Notes: generated by a model not told the origin, from the sequence alone. A stretch of 64,000 nucleotides of DNA from Streptomyces malaysiensis subsp. samsunensis (GCF_024519315.1 NZ_JANIIC010000007.1:174512-238511), one strand, 5' to 3'; positions 17,231 to 26,797 are shown, counted from the stretch's first letter. Translations and numbers: made by a program.

Positions 17231-18478
17231 ATGAGCCACACATTTCGATCACTGCGAAGCCGGGCGGCGCTGACCTGCGCCCTGCTGGTGGCGCCGCTGA
17301 TAGCGGGTCTGAGCGGATGTGGGGGATCCCCCGACCCCCTGTCCGCCAAGCCGTACGACGCCGCCGACCAGATCTCGTTCAGCGGCGACGGCGACGACCG
17401 CAAGGCCGACCCGGACAAGCCGCTCGAAGTGACGGCCAAGGGCGACGACAGCCGGATCACGGATGTCACGGCCACCGACGCCGCGGGCCGCTACGTCCGG
17501 GGTGAGCTGGCGGACGACGGCAAGCACTGGCGCAGCACCGTGCCACTGGCCGCGGGAGCCCACTACACGCTGAAGGTGTCCACGGAGGACTCCAACGGCG
17601 CTCCGGGCCGCCGCACCGTCGACTTCACCACCAGCTCCGCCCGTCGGCTGCTGAAGGTCACCTTCGGCCCCAAGGCGGGGCAGTACGGGGTGGGGCAGCC
17701 CGTCACGGCCAAGCTGAGCCGGCCCGTCAAGGACCCCAAGGCCCGCGCCGTGATCGAGCGCGCCCTGAAGGTGGACTCACGGCCCGCGGTGGAGGGTGTC
17801 TGGCACTGGGTGGACAGCCGCACCCTGCACTACCGCCCGCAGGAGTACTGGCCCGCCCACGCCACCATCACGGTGCACTCCAACCTCAAGGGCATCAGGA
17901 TCGGCGGTGGGCTCTACGGCGGCGGGGCCAAGTCGCTGCGGCTGACCACCGGCGACCGCCTCGAGGCACTCACCGACTCCGGTACCCACCAGATGACGGT
18001 GAAACGCAACGGAGTGCCGATCCGGACCATCCCGATCACTACCGGTATGCCCGGATTCGACACCCGGAACGGCATCAAGGTGGTCCTGGCCAAGGAGTCC
18101 GCCGTGCGGATGACGGGCGCCAGCATCGGGCTCGGCGCGGGCTCCTACGACCTGATGGTCCACTGGGCCGCCCGGGTCACCAAGAGCGGTGAATACGTCC
18201 ATGCCGCGCCCTGGTCCACCGGTTCACAGGGCGCCGCCAACGTCAGCCACGGCTGCACGGGTATGAGCACGGCGAACGCCGAGTGGTTCTTCAACACCGT
18301 GCGCCTGGGTGACATCGTCCAGGTGGTGCACAGCGACGGAGAGGACATGGCGCCGTTCGGCAACGGCTACGGCGACTGGAACATGGCCTGGGCGGACTGG
18401 CGCAAGGGCAGCGCCGTCGCGGCCGGCCAGCCCGACGCCACCCCCGCCGACTCCGCCCGGCTGCGTCCTCAGGTCTGA
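17231..18478 (+). CDS. L,D-transpeptidase lipoprotein with Ig-like domains
   Basis: A 415-residue lipoprotein with lipobox GLSGC (Cys30). Two Ig-like beta domains (about residues 45-140 and 150-245) precede a YkuD-type L,D-transpeptidase domain. The catalytic Cys342 lies in VSHGCTGMS, with His in MVHWAARV as a likely partner. The layout matches the mycobacterial LdtMt group, which makes 3-3 cross-links in peptidoglycan outside the membrane. There is no Shine-Dalgarno before the ATG; TACGTT lies 6 nt upstream, so the message may be leaderless. The gene stands alone after the cta operon and converges with a receiver-like gene. Confidence 0.9.
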   Translation: MSHTFRSLRSRAALTCALLVAPLIAGLSGCGGSPDPLSAKPYDAADQISFSGDGDDRKADPDKPLEVTAKGDDSRITDVTATDAAGRYVRGELADDGKHWRSTVPLAAGAHYTLKVSTEDSNGAPGRRTVDFTTSSARRLLKVTFGPKAGQYGVGQPVTAKLSRPVKDPKARAVIERALKVDSRPAVEGVWHWVDSRTLHYRPQEYWPAHATITVHSNLKGIRIGGGLYGGGAKSLRLTTGDRLEALTDSGTHQMTVKRNGVPIRTIPITTGMPGFDTRNGIKVVLAKESAVRMTGASIGLGAGSYDLMVHWAARVTKSGEYVHAAPWSTGSQGAANVSHGCTGMSTANAEWFFNTVRLGDIVQVVHSDGEDMAPFGNGYGDWNMAWADWRKGSAVAAGQPDATPADSARLRPQV

Positions 18479-18503
18479 GCAGTGGAGAGGAAGGACGGTG
18501 AGG

Positions 18504-18905
18504 TCAGGCGTTCACGGAGAGCCGCTTGCGGAGCAGTCCGGCCAGCGCGTCCGCCAGGGCCAGCGGGTCCACCGGATGCGTGACCGCGGCCTCCGCACGG
18601 CTCCAGGTGGCCAGCCAGGCGTCCTGCGGGCGGCCGATGAGCAGCAGCACCGGCGGACACCGGAAGATCTCGTCCTTGATCTGCCGGCAGACGCCCATCC
18701 CGCCCGCGGGCGCCGACTCACCGTCCAGCACACAGGCGTCGATACCGCCGTCCTCCAGCGCCGAGAGAACGGCCGGGAGGGTGGCGCACTCCACGAACTC
18801 CACCGGTGGCACATCGGCGGCGGGCCGCCGCCCGGCTGCCAGGCGCACCTGTTCGCGGGTGCTCGCGTCATCGCTGTAGACCAGCACCGTTGCGATCGGG
18901 CGCAT
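18504..18905 (-). CDS. Stand-alone receiver-like (pseudo-receiver) protein
   Basis: About 133 residues with the fold pattern of a response-regulator receiver and no output domain. An acidic pair follows strand 1 (VLVYSDDAST) and a candidate phospho-acceptor Asp is in CVLDGESAPAGG. After strand 4 comes LLLIGRPQDAW, and at the usual Thr/Ser...Lys-Pro site it reads THPVDPLAL. The conserved Lys is therefore replaced by His and canonical phosphorylation is doubtful. Two consecutive ATGs follow GGAGG; the second (18905) has the better 5-nt spacing. It diverges from ctaE and converges with the transpeptidase gene. Confidence 0.65.
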   Translation of the reverse strand: MRPIATVLVYSDDASTREQVRLAAGRRPAADVPPVEFVECATLPAVLSALEDGGIDACVLDGESAPAGGMGVCRQIKDEIFRCPPVLLLIGRPQDAWLATWSRAEAAVTHPVDPLALADALAGLLRKRLSVNA

Positions 18906-19105
18906 CATGACCTCCGGGCGAAGTAAGTGATCTGCCGGGCTCCTGGGGCGGATGCTACTCCCGTACAGCCGTCCGGAGGAGGGGGCGTACGGATCTCTCC
19001 CTCCTTCGAGGGACTGTCCGCAAGAGCCCCGACGAGCAGGGTCGATGTCCTTGACGCGGCCCTTGACACTCCGAACGGGACCCCCGGGAGTGAGGGCTGG
19101 ATAAG

Positions 19106-19126
19106 CGACCGACATAATGTCGGTCG
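19106..19126. promoter_or_regulatory. 21-bp perfect palindrome over the ctaE start codon
   Basis: Ten-nt arms CGACCGACAT and ATGTCGGTCG flank a central A at 19116. The ATG of ctaE (19117-19119) is the first three bases of the right arm. It could be a dimeric repressor site at the start of the ctaE-qcrCAB unit. The same sequence in RNA would fold into a hairpin hiding the start codon, but the 1-nt centre makes a DNA operator more likely. A TTGACA at 19063-19068 may belong to the promoter. Confidence 0.55.
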
Positions 19127-19737
19127 TGGCGACAGCAACAGCAGTAGAAACCGGGCACGCGCACCCGTCGGTCAACAGGCCGAACCTCACCAGCGTCGGA
19201 ACCATCATCTGGCTGAGTTCCGAGCTGATGTTCTTCGCGGCCCTCTTCGCGATGTACTTCACCCTGCGATCGGTGACCGGAGCCGAGCACTGGAAGGAAA
19301 TGGCGTCCTCGCTGAACTTCCCGTTCTCGGCGACGAACACGACGATCCTGGTGCTCTCCTCCCTCACCTGCCAGCTCGGCGTCTTCGCCGCCGAGCGTGG
19401 CGATGTGAAGAAGCTGCGCTCCTGGTTCGTGATCACCTTCATCATGGGCGCGATCTTCATCGGCGGTCAGATCTTCGAATACACCGAGCTGGTCAAGAAG
19501 GACGGGCTTTCGCTCTCCTCCGACCCGTACGGATCGGTGTTCTACCTGACCACCGGCTTCCACGGACTGCATGTGACGGGCGGCCTGATCGCCTTCCTGC
19601 TGGTCCTGGGCAGGACGTACGCGGCCAAGAGGTTCACCCACCAGCAGGCGACGGCGGCCATCGTCGTGTCCTACTACTGGCACTTCGTCGATGTCGTCTG
19701 GATCGGCCTCTTCGCCACGATCTACATGATCAAGTAA
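19117..19737 (+). CDS. ctaE: Cytochrome c oxidase subunit III
   Basis: A 206-residue subunit III with five hydrophobic helices (from [18 protein letters not shown] to [16 protein letters not shown]). Conserved Glu residues lie in SSELMFF and the FHGLHVTGG motif is present. It supports proton uptake and long-term activity of the aa3 oxidase. The gene is placed, as is usual in Actinobacteria, at the head of the bc1 genes rather than with ctaCD. The ATG at 19117 lacks a Shine-Dalgarno and is embedded in a palindrome; a GTG at 19126 is the alternative start. Confidence 0.95.
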   Translation: MSVVATATAVETGHAHPSVNRPNLTSVGTIIWLSSELMFFAALFAMYFTLRSVTGAEHWKEMASSLNFPFSATNTTILVLSSLTCQLGVFAAERGDVKKLRSWFVITFIMGAIFIGGQIFEYTELVKKDGLSLSSDPYGSVFYLTTGFHGLHVTGGLIAFLLVLGRTYAAKRFTHQQATAAIVVSYYWHFVDVVWIGLFATIYMIK

Positions 19738-19806
19738 GCCGGTCACCGCACCGGAACCACGTCCTTAACAGCATCGACGCAGAAGATCCTGACACCGGGG
19801 TAATCC

Positions 19807-20616
19807 GTGAAAAAGCTCTCCGCACGACGGCGCCATCCGCTGGCTGCGCTCGTCGTCCTACTCTTCGCGCTGGCGGTCACTGGGGGGCTGTACGCCGCGT
19901 TTTCGCCGAGCGAGGCGAAGGCCGACGACAGCTCCGCCCAGTCCCTCGCCATCGAGGAGGGCAAGAAGCTCTATGCCGTCGGCTGCGCCACCTGCCATGG
20001 CACGGGCGGTCAGGGGACCTCTGACGGCCCGAGCCTGGTCGGCGTCGGCTCCGCCGCCGTGGACTTCCAGGTCGGCACCGGTCGTATGCCCGCGCAGCAG
20101 CCGGGCGCCCAGGTGCCGAAGAAGAAGAAGATCTACTCAGACGCCGAGATCGAGCAGCTCGCCGCCTACATCGCCTCGCTCGGTGCGGGTCCGGTGACGC
20201 CCACCAAGAGCCAGTACAGCCCGGACGGCGCGGATGTGGCGAAGGGCGGGGAGCTCTTCCGTACGAACTGCGCGCAGTGCCACAACTTCGGCGGCAAGGG
20301 CGGTGCCCTGACCAACGGCAAGTACGCACCGGCCCTCGACGGAGTCAGCCCCAAGCATCTCTACGAGGCCATGCAGACCGGCCCGCAGAACATGCCCTCC
20401 TTCCCCGACACCGTGATGCCGGAGAAGAACAAGCAGGACATCATCGCGTACCTCGACACGGTCAACAGCGACAAGAGCAAGAGCCCCGGCGGTCTCGAGC
20501 TCGGCGGGCTCGGCCCGGTGAGTGAGGGTCTGTTCGGCTGGATCTTCGGTATGGGCGCGATGATCGTCCTCACCATCTGGGTCGCAGCCCGGACCGCAAA
20601 GGCCAAGAAGTCATGA
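19807..20616 (+). CDS. qcrC: Di-haem cytochrome c subunit of the bc1 complex
   Basis: A 269-residue cytochrome cc. An N-terminal membrane anchor (LAALVVLLFALAVTGGLYAAF) is followed by two class I c-type domains with CATCH at Cys60 and CAQCH at Cys155. A C-terminal helix (FGWIFGMGAMIVLTIWVAA) ends the protein. The di-haem subunit passes electrons from the Rieske centre straight to CuA, replacing soluble cytochrome c. The GTG at 19807 is 69 bp after ctaE. The stop overlaps qcrA (ATGA). Confidence 0.96.
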   Translation: MKKLSARRRHPLAALVVLLFALAVTGGLYAAFSPSEAKADDSSAQSLAIEEGKKLYAVGCATCHGTGGQGTSDGPSLVGVGSAAVDFQVGTGRMPAQQPGAQVPKKKKIYSDAEIEQLAAYIASLGAGPVTPTKSQYSPDGADVAKGGELFRTNCAQCHNFGGKGGALTNGKYAPALDGVSPKHLYEAMQTGPQNMPSFPDTVMPEKNKQDIIAYLDTVNSDKSKSPGGLELGGLGPVSEGLFGWIFGMGAMIVLTIWVAARTAKAKKS

Positions 20617-21668
20617 GTAGCCACGAGATTTCAGAAGCAGAAGAGAAGCTGCCGGAGGCACGGGGGGCCGAGAGCGCCGTCAGGCCGGTCGACGACCCGT
20701 TCGCCGACCCGGGGCTGCCCCCGCACGAGCACCGCAAGCAGGACATCGACGAGCGCGCCGCGAAGCGCTCCGAGCGCACCGTCGCCCTGCTCTTCACGGT
20801 CTCGATGGTGGCCACGATCGCCTTCATCGCCGCGTATGTGGCGATCCCGGTCGACAGGTACATCTACGTCTTCCCGATCGGGCACATCAGCGCGCTCAAC
20901 TTCGCGCTCGGAGTGACGCTCGGCATCGCGCTGTTCACCATCGGCGCGGGCGCGGTCCACTGGGCCCGCACCCTGATGTCCGATGAGGAGATCGCCGACG
21001 AGCGGCACCCCATCGAGGCCAGTCCCGAGGTGAAGTCGAAGGTCCTCGAGGAGTTCCACACCGGCGCCAAGGAGTCGGGCTTCGGGCGGCGCAAGCTGGC
21101 CCGCAACACCCTCTTCGGCGCGCTCGCGCTGGTGCCGCTCTCCGGCATCGTGCTGCTGCGGGACCTCGGTCCGCTGCCCGGCACCAAGCTGCGGCACACC
21201 AAGTGGGCCAGGGGCAAGCGGCTGATGAACTACAACACCATGCAGCCGCTGCGTCCCGAGGACATCTCCGTCGGCTCGCTCACCTTCGCCATGCCCGAGG
21301 GCATGAGCGAGGACCAGCACGACTTCCAGACGGAGATCGCCAAGGCGGCCCTGATGCTGGTCCGGCTCCAGCCGGAGAACATCAAGGACAAGCGCGAACT
21401 GGACTGGTCGCACGAGGGCATCGTCGCGTTCTCCAAGATCTGCACCCACGTCGGCTGCCCGATCAACCTCTATGAGCAGCAGACGCACCACGTCCTGTGC
21501 CCCTGCCACCAGTCGACCTTCGATCTCTCCGACGGTGGCCGAGTGATCTTCGGTCCGGCCGGTCACGCACTGCCGCAGCTGCGGATCAGGGCCAATGACC
21601 AGGGGTACCTCGAAGCCATGGGCGACTTCCCGGAGCCCGTCGGTCCTGCTTACTGGGAGCGCGGATGA
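20613..21668 (+). CDS. qcrA: Rieske iron-sulfur subunit of the bc1 complex
   Basis: A 351-residue actinobacterial Rieske protein. About 60 N-terminal cytoplasmic residues precede three membrane helices (VALLFTVSMVATIAFIAAY, ALNFALGVTLGIALFTIG and LFGALALVPLSGIVLL). The C-terminal [2Fe-2S] domain has the ligand boxes CTHVGCPIN and CPCHQS. Start and stop both overlap neighbours by ATGA, tying its synthesis to qcrC and qcrB. Confidence 0.96.
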   Translation: MSSHEISEAEEKLPEARGAESAVRPVDDPFADPGLPPHEHRKQDIDERAAKRSERTVALLFTVSMVATIAFIAAYVAIPVDRYIYVFPIGHISALNFALGVTLGIALFTIGAGAVHWARTLMSDEEIADERHPIEASPEVKSKVLEEFHTGAKESGFGRRKLARNTLFGALALVPLSGIVLLRDLGPLPGTKLRHTKWARGKRLMNYNTMQPLRPEDISVGSLTFAMPEGMSEDQHDFQTEIAKAALMLVRLQPENIKDKRELDWSHEGIVAFSKICTHVGCPINLYEQQTHHVLCPCHQSTFDLSDGGRVIFGPAGHALPQLRIRANDQGYLEAMGDFPEPVGPAYWERG

Positions 21669-23302
21669 GTACTGCAAGCGACAGCGGCGCGCAGCGCCGC
21701 GGCAAAGCGCCCGCGGGGGAGCGTGTCGCGGACTGGGCCGATGGCCGGCTGGGGGTCTACAGCCTGGCCAAGGCCAATATGCGCAAGATCTTCCCGGACC
21801 ACTGGTCCTTCATGCTGGGCGAGGTCTGCCTCTACAGCTTCATCGTCATCATCCTCACGGGTGTGTACCTGACGCTGTTCTTCCACCCCAGCATGGAAGA
21901 GGTCACGTACCACGGGCCGTACGTCCCGATGCAGGGCGTCAAGATGTCCGAGGCGTTCGCCTCGACGCTGGACATCAGCTTCGAGGTGCGTGGTGGTCTG
22001 CTGATCCGGCAGATCCACCACTGGGCCGCGCTGGTCTTCCTCTGCGGCATGTTCACGCACATGATGCGCGTGTTCTTCACCGGCGCCTTCCGTAAGCCGC
22101 GTGAGATCAACTGGCTGTTCGGCTTCCTGCTGTTCTTCCTCGGCATGATGACCGGCTTCACCGGCTACTCGCTCCCGGACGACCTGCTCTCCGGCACCGG
22201 TCTGCGGTTCATCGAGGGTGTGTTCCTGTCGATCCCGGTGGTCGGCACCTACATCTCGATGTTCGTCTTCGGCGGCGAGTTCCCCGGAATGGATCTCATC
22301 CCGAGGCTCTACCCGGTCCATGTCCTGCTGCTGCCGGGCATCATGCTCGGCCTGCTGGTGGCGCACCTGATCCTGGTCTTCTACCACAAGCACACGCAGT
22401 ACCCCGGGGCCGGAAAGACCGAGAAGAACGTCGTCGGCATGCCCCTGCTGCCGGTCTACATGGCCAAGGCGGGCGGCTTCTTCTTCCTGGTCTTCGGTGT
22501 GATCGCGGTCCTCTCCGCGGTGGCGACCATCAACCCCGTCTGGACCATCGGTCCCTACCGGCCGGACCAGGTGTCCACCGGCGCCCAGCCCGACTGGTAC
22601 ATGGGCTTCGCCGAGGGTCTGGTCCGGGTGATGCCGGGCTGGGAGATCACCGCCTGGGGTCATACGCTCGTCCTGGGCGTGTTCATCCCGATCGTGCTCT
22701 TCCCGCTGGTCCTCTTCGCGATCGGGCTCTACCCGTTCATCGAGTCCTGGATCACCGGCGACAAGCGTGAGCACCACATCCTGGACCGCCCGCGCAACGC
22801 CCCGACCCGTACGGCCTTCGGCGTCGCCTGGCTGACGGCGTACTTCATCATGCTGGTCGGTGGCGGTAACGACCTGTGGGCCACCCACTTCCAGCTCTCG
22901 ATCAACGCGATCACCTGGTTCGTGCGGATCGGCTTCTTCGTCGGCCCGGTGGTGGCGTTCATCGTCACCAAGCGGATCTGCCTCGGCCTCCAGCGGCGCG
23001 ACAAGGACAAGGTGCTGCACGGCCGGGAGACCGGCATCATCAAGCGGCTGCCGCACGGTGAGTTCATCGAGGTCCACGAGCCGCTCTCGCAGGAGCAGCT
23101 GCACACGCTCACCCAGCACGACCAGCCCGACCCCTACGAGATCGGCCCCGCGGTCGACGAGAACGGGGTCAAGCAGAAGATAAAGCCTTCTCAGAAGCTC
23201 CGTTCGAAGCTCTCCAAGGGCTACTACGGCGAGGACAACGTCATTCCGAAGCCGACCCGCGAGGAGTACCACGAGATCACCAGCGGCCACGGCCACCACT
23301 GA
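21665..23302 (+). CDS. qcrB: Cytochrome b subunit of the bc1 complex
   Basis: A 545-residue cytochrome b with eight to nine membrane helices and a long C-terminal cytoplasmic extension of about 120 residues, typical of Actinobacteria. The haem b ligand histidines are in QIHHWAALVF and HLILVFYHKH, and the Qo-site region PDWYMGF is intact. It oxidises menaquinol and bifurcates electrons to the Rieske centre and haem b. It ends the ctaE-qcrCAB unit, followed by a terminator. Confidence 0.96.
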   Translation: MSTASDSGAQRRGKAPAGERVADWADGRLGVYSLAKANMRKIFPDHWSFMLGEVCLYSFIVIILTGVYLTLFFHPSMEEVTYHGPYVPMQGVKMSEAFASTLDISFEVRGGLLIRQIHHWAALVFLCGMFTHMMRVFFTGAFRKPREINWLFGFLLFFLGMMTGFTGYSLPDDLLSGTGLRFIEGVFLSIPVVGTYISMFVFGGEFPGMDLIPRLYPVHVLLLPGIMLGLLVAHLILVFYHKHTQYPGAGKTEKNVVGMPLLPVYMAKAGGFFFLVFGVIAVLSAVATINPVWTIGPYRPDQVSTGAQPDWYMGFAEGLVRVMPGWEITAWGHTLVLGVFIPIVLFPLVLFAIGLYPFIESWITGDKREHHILDRPRNAPTRTAFGVAWLTAYFIMLVGGGNDLWATHFQLSINAITWFVRIGFFVGPVVAFIVTKRICLGLQRRDKDKVLHGRETGIIKRLPHGEFIEVHEPLSQEQLHTLTQHDQPDPYEIGPAVDENGVKQKIKPSQKLRSKLSKGYYGEDNVIPKPTREEYHEITSGHGHH

Positions 23303-23356
23303 TCTCCCGGAGCCCCTCCAGCGACCGGTTTCTTCATACAGCTACGCCACAGACCA

Positions 23357-23393
23357 GGGCCCCGGCCCGGACCGCACGGTCCGGCCGGGGCCC
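23357..23393 (+). terminator. Terminator after qcrB
   Basis: GGGCCCCGGCC-type arms (23357-23374 and 23377-23393) form a 17-bp hairpin with one bulged C and a CA loop, about 55 bp after qcrB. Confidence 0.8.
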
Positions 23394-23480
23394 CGGCCGT
23401 GCTGCCGATAGGCTTGCCGACGGGCCGCTGAAGTGCGCGGACCCCTTTCCCTGCCCACCCCACGGATCCAGGAGCGGACC

Positions 23481-24554
<1,074 letters not shown>

Positions 24555-24572
24555 GCGCTCCGCCGTCGGTCA

Positions 24573-24617
24573 CGGTGCCCATGTTCTGTCCGGGATACGG
24601 ACAGGGCATGGGCACCG
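24573..24617 (+). terminator. Terminator after trpD
   Basis: CGGTGCCCATG (24573-24583) pairs with CATGGGCACCG (24607-24617). An inner stem, CTGTCC with GGACAG (24586-24591, 24599-24604), extends the hairpin with a small internal loop. Confidence 0.75.
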
Positions 24618-24640
24618 CCGTAGGACATGGCATACTCCTG

Positions 24641-24785
24641 CCCAGGTCACGAGCGACAGCGACTACGGCCCCGGCCCGCTGTCCGGCAACCCTCCGTCCG
24701 TGGCGGGGTGCCCCGGGTGATGACCAGGCCGCCAGGCAGCGAGGCCGGCGGCAAGCGCGGACCCCTCGCACTAGGGGTCCTGGTG
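24641..24785 (+). ncRNA. SAM-IV-type S-adenosylmethionine riboswitch
   Basis: The segment shows the order of helices and conserved words I know from actinobacterial SAM-IV aptamers. P1 is GGTCA (24645-24649) with TGACC (24721-24725). P2 is GACAGC (24655-24660) with GCTGTC (24678-24683), followed by the core CGGCAACCCTCC (24684-24695) and GGGGTGCCCCGGGTGA. Downstream is the pseudoknot-region word GGCAAGCGCGG. A P5-like hairpin GGACCCCT/AGGGGTCC (24759-24780) follows. CATACT near 24631-24636 is a plausible -10 placing transcription start just ahead of P1. Binding of SAM should lower expression of the downstream class V aminotransferase gene, implying a sulfur or methionine-linked role. Confidence 0.88.
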
Positions 24786-24802
24786 GTCGAGGGAGCTCTT
24801 CC

Positions 24803-24823
24803 GTGATGCAGCGAATGCGCTAG
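24803..24823 (+). CDS. Six-codon methionine-rich leader ORF
   Basis: GTG ATG CAG CGA ATG CGC TAG encodes fMet-Met-Gln-Arg-Met-Arg. GGGAG lies 8 nt upstream of the GTG, and the second codon ATG is an alternative start. It lies just after the SAM-IV aptamer, and its stop codon touches a small hairpin followed by a T-rich run. Up to three of six residues are Met. Translation could therefore couple Met-tRNA supply to terminator formation, in the manner of amino-acid attenuators. This is inferred from layout only; such a short frame could occur by chance. Confidence 0.45.
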   Translation: MMQRMR

Positions 24824-24836
24824 GGCCGGACGGCCC
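24823..24836 (+). terminator. Compact hairpin with T-rich tail in the leader
   Basis: GGGCC (24823-24827) and GGCCC (24832-24836) pair around GGAC, followed by GTTTCTCTCC. It begins at the last base of the mini-ORF stop codon. It could be the expression-platform terminator for the riboswitch. The stem is short, so its strength is uncertain. Confidence 0.45.
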
Positions 24837-24960
24837 GTTTCTCTCCTGCTCCGCGCGGTGTCCGCCGTGCGTCGAGCGTCCTCTCCGCGCCCCGACGGCC
24901 GGCTCGCCGCCGTTCCCGTGCGCGGCACGCATTCCTTCGACCCTTACGGGAGACTTCGCC

Positions 24961-26388
24961 ATGTCCGTGCGCCCCGCCGCCCCCGCCTCCGCCCTCGCCG
25001 CCGCCTCCGTTCCCGCTGCGGCCTCCGCCTGCGCGGACTCGTCCGTCGCCGCCTGTGAACCGCTGCCCGTGCTGGGCAGCGACGTTCTGGTGCCCCTGGT
25101 CACCGGGGGCGAGGTGACCTACGCGGCGCTCGACTACGCCGCCAGCGCCCCCGCGCTGCGCCGGGTCTGGGACGACATCGCCGCCTACGCGCCCTACTAC
25201 GGCAGCGTGCACCGAGGGGCGGGCTATCTCTCGCAGCTGTCCACCGACCTCTTCGAGAACAGCCGTAAGGACGTCGCCGCCTTCCTCGGCTGCCGCGAGG
25301 ACGACCAGGTCGTCTTCACCCGCTCCACCACCGACTCGCTCAACCTCCTGGCCGCCGTGGCGCCGCGGGGCACCGAGGTCTTCGTCTTCGAGACCGAGCA
25401 CCATGCCTCGCTGCTGCCGTGGGAGCAGCGGGAGGACCTCGCCGTCCGCTACCTCAGCGCCCCGCGCTCCCCGCGGCAGGCGGTGGAGACGCTGGAACAG
25501 GCGCTCGTGGGGCGCGCCGGGGGCCCTGCGCTGGTCTGTGTGACCGGCGCGTCCAATGTGACCGGTGAGCTGTGGCCGGTGCGGGAGCTGGCCGCGGCCG
25601 CGCACGCGCATGGCGCCCGTATCGTCCTGGACGCCGCGCAGCTGGCCCCGCACCACCCCGTGGACATCGCGGAGGCGGACGTCGACTGGGTGGCCTTCTC
25701 CGGGCACAAGCTGTACGCGCCCTTCGGGGCCGGTGTGCTGGCCGGGCGGGCGGACTGGCTGCGGGAGGCCCGGCCGTATCTGGCGGGCGGCGGCGCCAGC
25801 CGTAAGGTGGCCCGCAGGGACGACGGCGGTGTCGACGTCGAGTGGCACACCACCGCCGCCCGGCACGAGGCGGGCTCGCCGAACGTGATCGGGGTCTACG
25901 CGATCGCGTCGGCGTGCAAGGCGCTCACCGAGGCCGGTTTCGAGGGGCTGGTCGCCCGCGAGCGGCAGCTGATCGAGAAGGCGCGGGCGGGGCTGGCCGA
26001 GGTGCCCGAGGTGCGGGTGCTCTCGCTGTTCGGCGACGACGCGCCCCGGGTCGGGGTGCTGTCGTTCGTGGTGGAGGGCTGGAACAGCTCCCACTTCGCG
26101 GCGGCACTCTCCGCGGAGTACGGCATCGGCGTACGCGACGGGCTCTTCTGCGCGCATCCGCTGGTCCGCACCCTGCTGGACAGCGAGCCCGACGAGCCGG
26201 GCGAGTGCGGTGCGCCCGAGGCCGCGCCGGGGGAGCGGGCGCTGAACGCGATCCGGGTCAGCTTCGGGGCGGGCACCCCGGACGAGCATGTGGAGCGGTT
26301 CGTCGGCGCCGTGAAGGAGCTGGTGCGCGACGGGGCCCGGTGGAGCTACCGCACCGAGGACGGCCGCTGCGTCCCGGACCGCGGCTGA
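24961..26388 (+). CDS. Class V (NifS-like fold) PLP-dependent aminotransferase
   Basis: A 475-residue class V PLP enzyme. An Ala-rich N-terminal tail of ~50 residues precedes the catalytic core. The aromatic His is in ETEHHASLLPW, Asp in VLDAAQLAPHH and Schiff-base Lys250 in FSGHKLYAPFG. The C-terminal domain includes FAAALSAEYGIGVRDGLFCAHPL. The set includes cysteine desulfurases and isopenicillin-N-epimerase-like enzymes; no canonical desulfurase SSGSAC loop is visible, so desulfurase activity is unproven. Its SAM-IV riboswitch points to sulfur amino acid metabolism. The ATG has GGGAGA 8-9 nt upstream. Confidence 0.85.
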   Translation: MSVRPAAPASALAAASVPAAASACADSSVAACEPLPVLGSDVLVPLVTGGEVTYAALDYAASAPALRRVWDDIAAYAPYYGSVHRGAGYLSQLSTDLFENSRKDVAAFLGCREDDQVVFTRSTTDSLNLLAAVAPRGTEVFVFETEHHASLLPWEQREDLAVRYLSAPRSPRQAVETLEQALVGRAGGPALVCVTGASNVTGELWPVRELAAAAHAHGARIVLDAAQLAPHHPVDIAEADVDWVAFSGHKLYAPFGAGVLAGRADWLREARPYLAGGGASRKVARRDDGGVDVEWHTTAARHEAGSPNVIGVYAIASACKALTEAGFEGLVARERQLIEKARAGLAEVPEVRVLSLFGDDAPRVGVLSFVVEGWNSSHFAAALSAEYGIGVRDGLFCAHPLVRTLLDSEPDEPGECGAPEAAPGERALNAIRVSFGAGTPDEHVERFVGAVKELVRDGARWSYRTEDGRCVPDRG

Positions 26389-26466
26389 GGATTCTGGACC
26401 TGTGGCCCGAGCGTTCGGGCGCGGCCGGGCCCTACGGGGTCTACGGCGCGGCTCCGTCGCGTGGCA

Positions 26467-26508
26467 GGGGCTTCGCCCCCAGGCCCCGGGGTCTGGGGGC
26501 GAAGCCCC
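26467..26508. terminator. Perfect 16-bp bidirectional terminator
   Basis: GGGGCTTCGCCCCCAG (26467-26482) pairs perfectly with 26493-26508 around a 10-nt GC-only loop, between the converging aminotransferase and Lrp-domain genes. Confidence 0.85.
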
Positions 26509-26515
26509 GGTTCCC

Positions 26516-26797
26516 CTAGCCGTCCAGACCGATCGCGAACGCGGCCTCCAGGTCGTGCTGCGAGTACGTACGGAAGGCGATGTGGGTCTCGGTCGAGGCC
26601 ACCCCCGGCACCTTGCTGATCTGGCCCGTGATGATGTCCGCGAGGTCGTCGTGCCGGGCCACCCGCACCATCGCGATCAGATCGTGCGCGCCGGTGACCG
26701 AGTAGACCTCGCTCACACCGCCGATCGCGGCGATCTTCTCGGCGGTCTCCGGAATCTGGTCCACGTTGGTCTTGATGAGCACGATCGAAGTGATCAC
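26516..26797 (-). CDS. Stand-alone Lrp/AsnC ligand-binding (RAM) domain protein
   Basis: A 93-residue protein consisting only of the RAM/ligand-binding domain of Lrp-AsnC regulators (beta-alpha-beta-beta-alpha-beta: IVLIKTNVDQIPETAEKIAAI, VYSVTGAHDLIAMVRV, THIAFRTYS). The N-terminal helix-turn-helix is absent. Such proteins form oligomers that bind amino acids and may sense them without touching DNA. The GTG start overlaps the stop of the rhomboid gene as GTGA, so the two are translationally coupled. Confidence 0.9.
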   Translation of the reverse strand: MITSIVLIKTNVDQIPETAEKIAAIGGVSEVYSVTGAHDLIAMVRVARHDDLADIITGQISKVPGVASTETHIAFRTYSQHDLEAAFAIGLDG

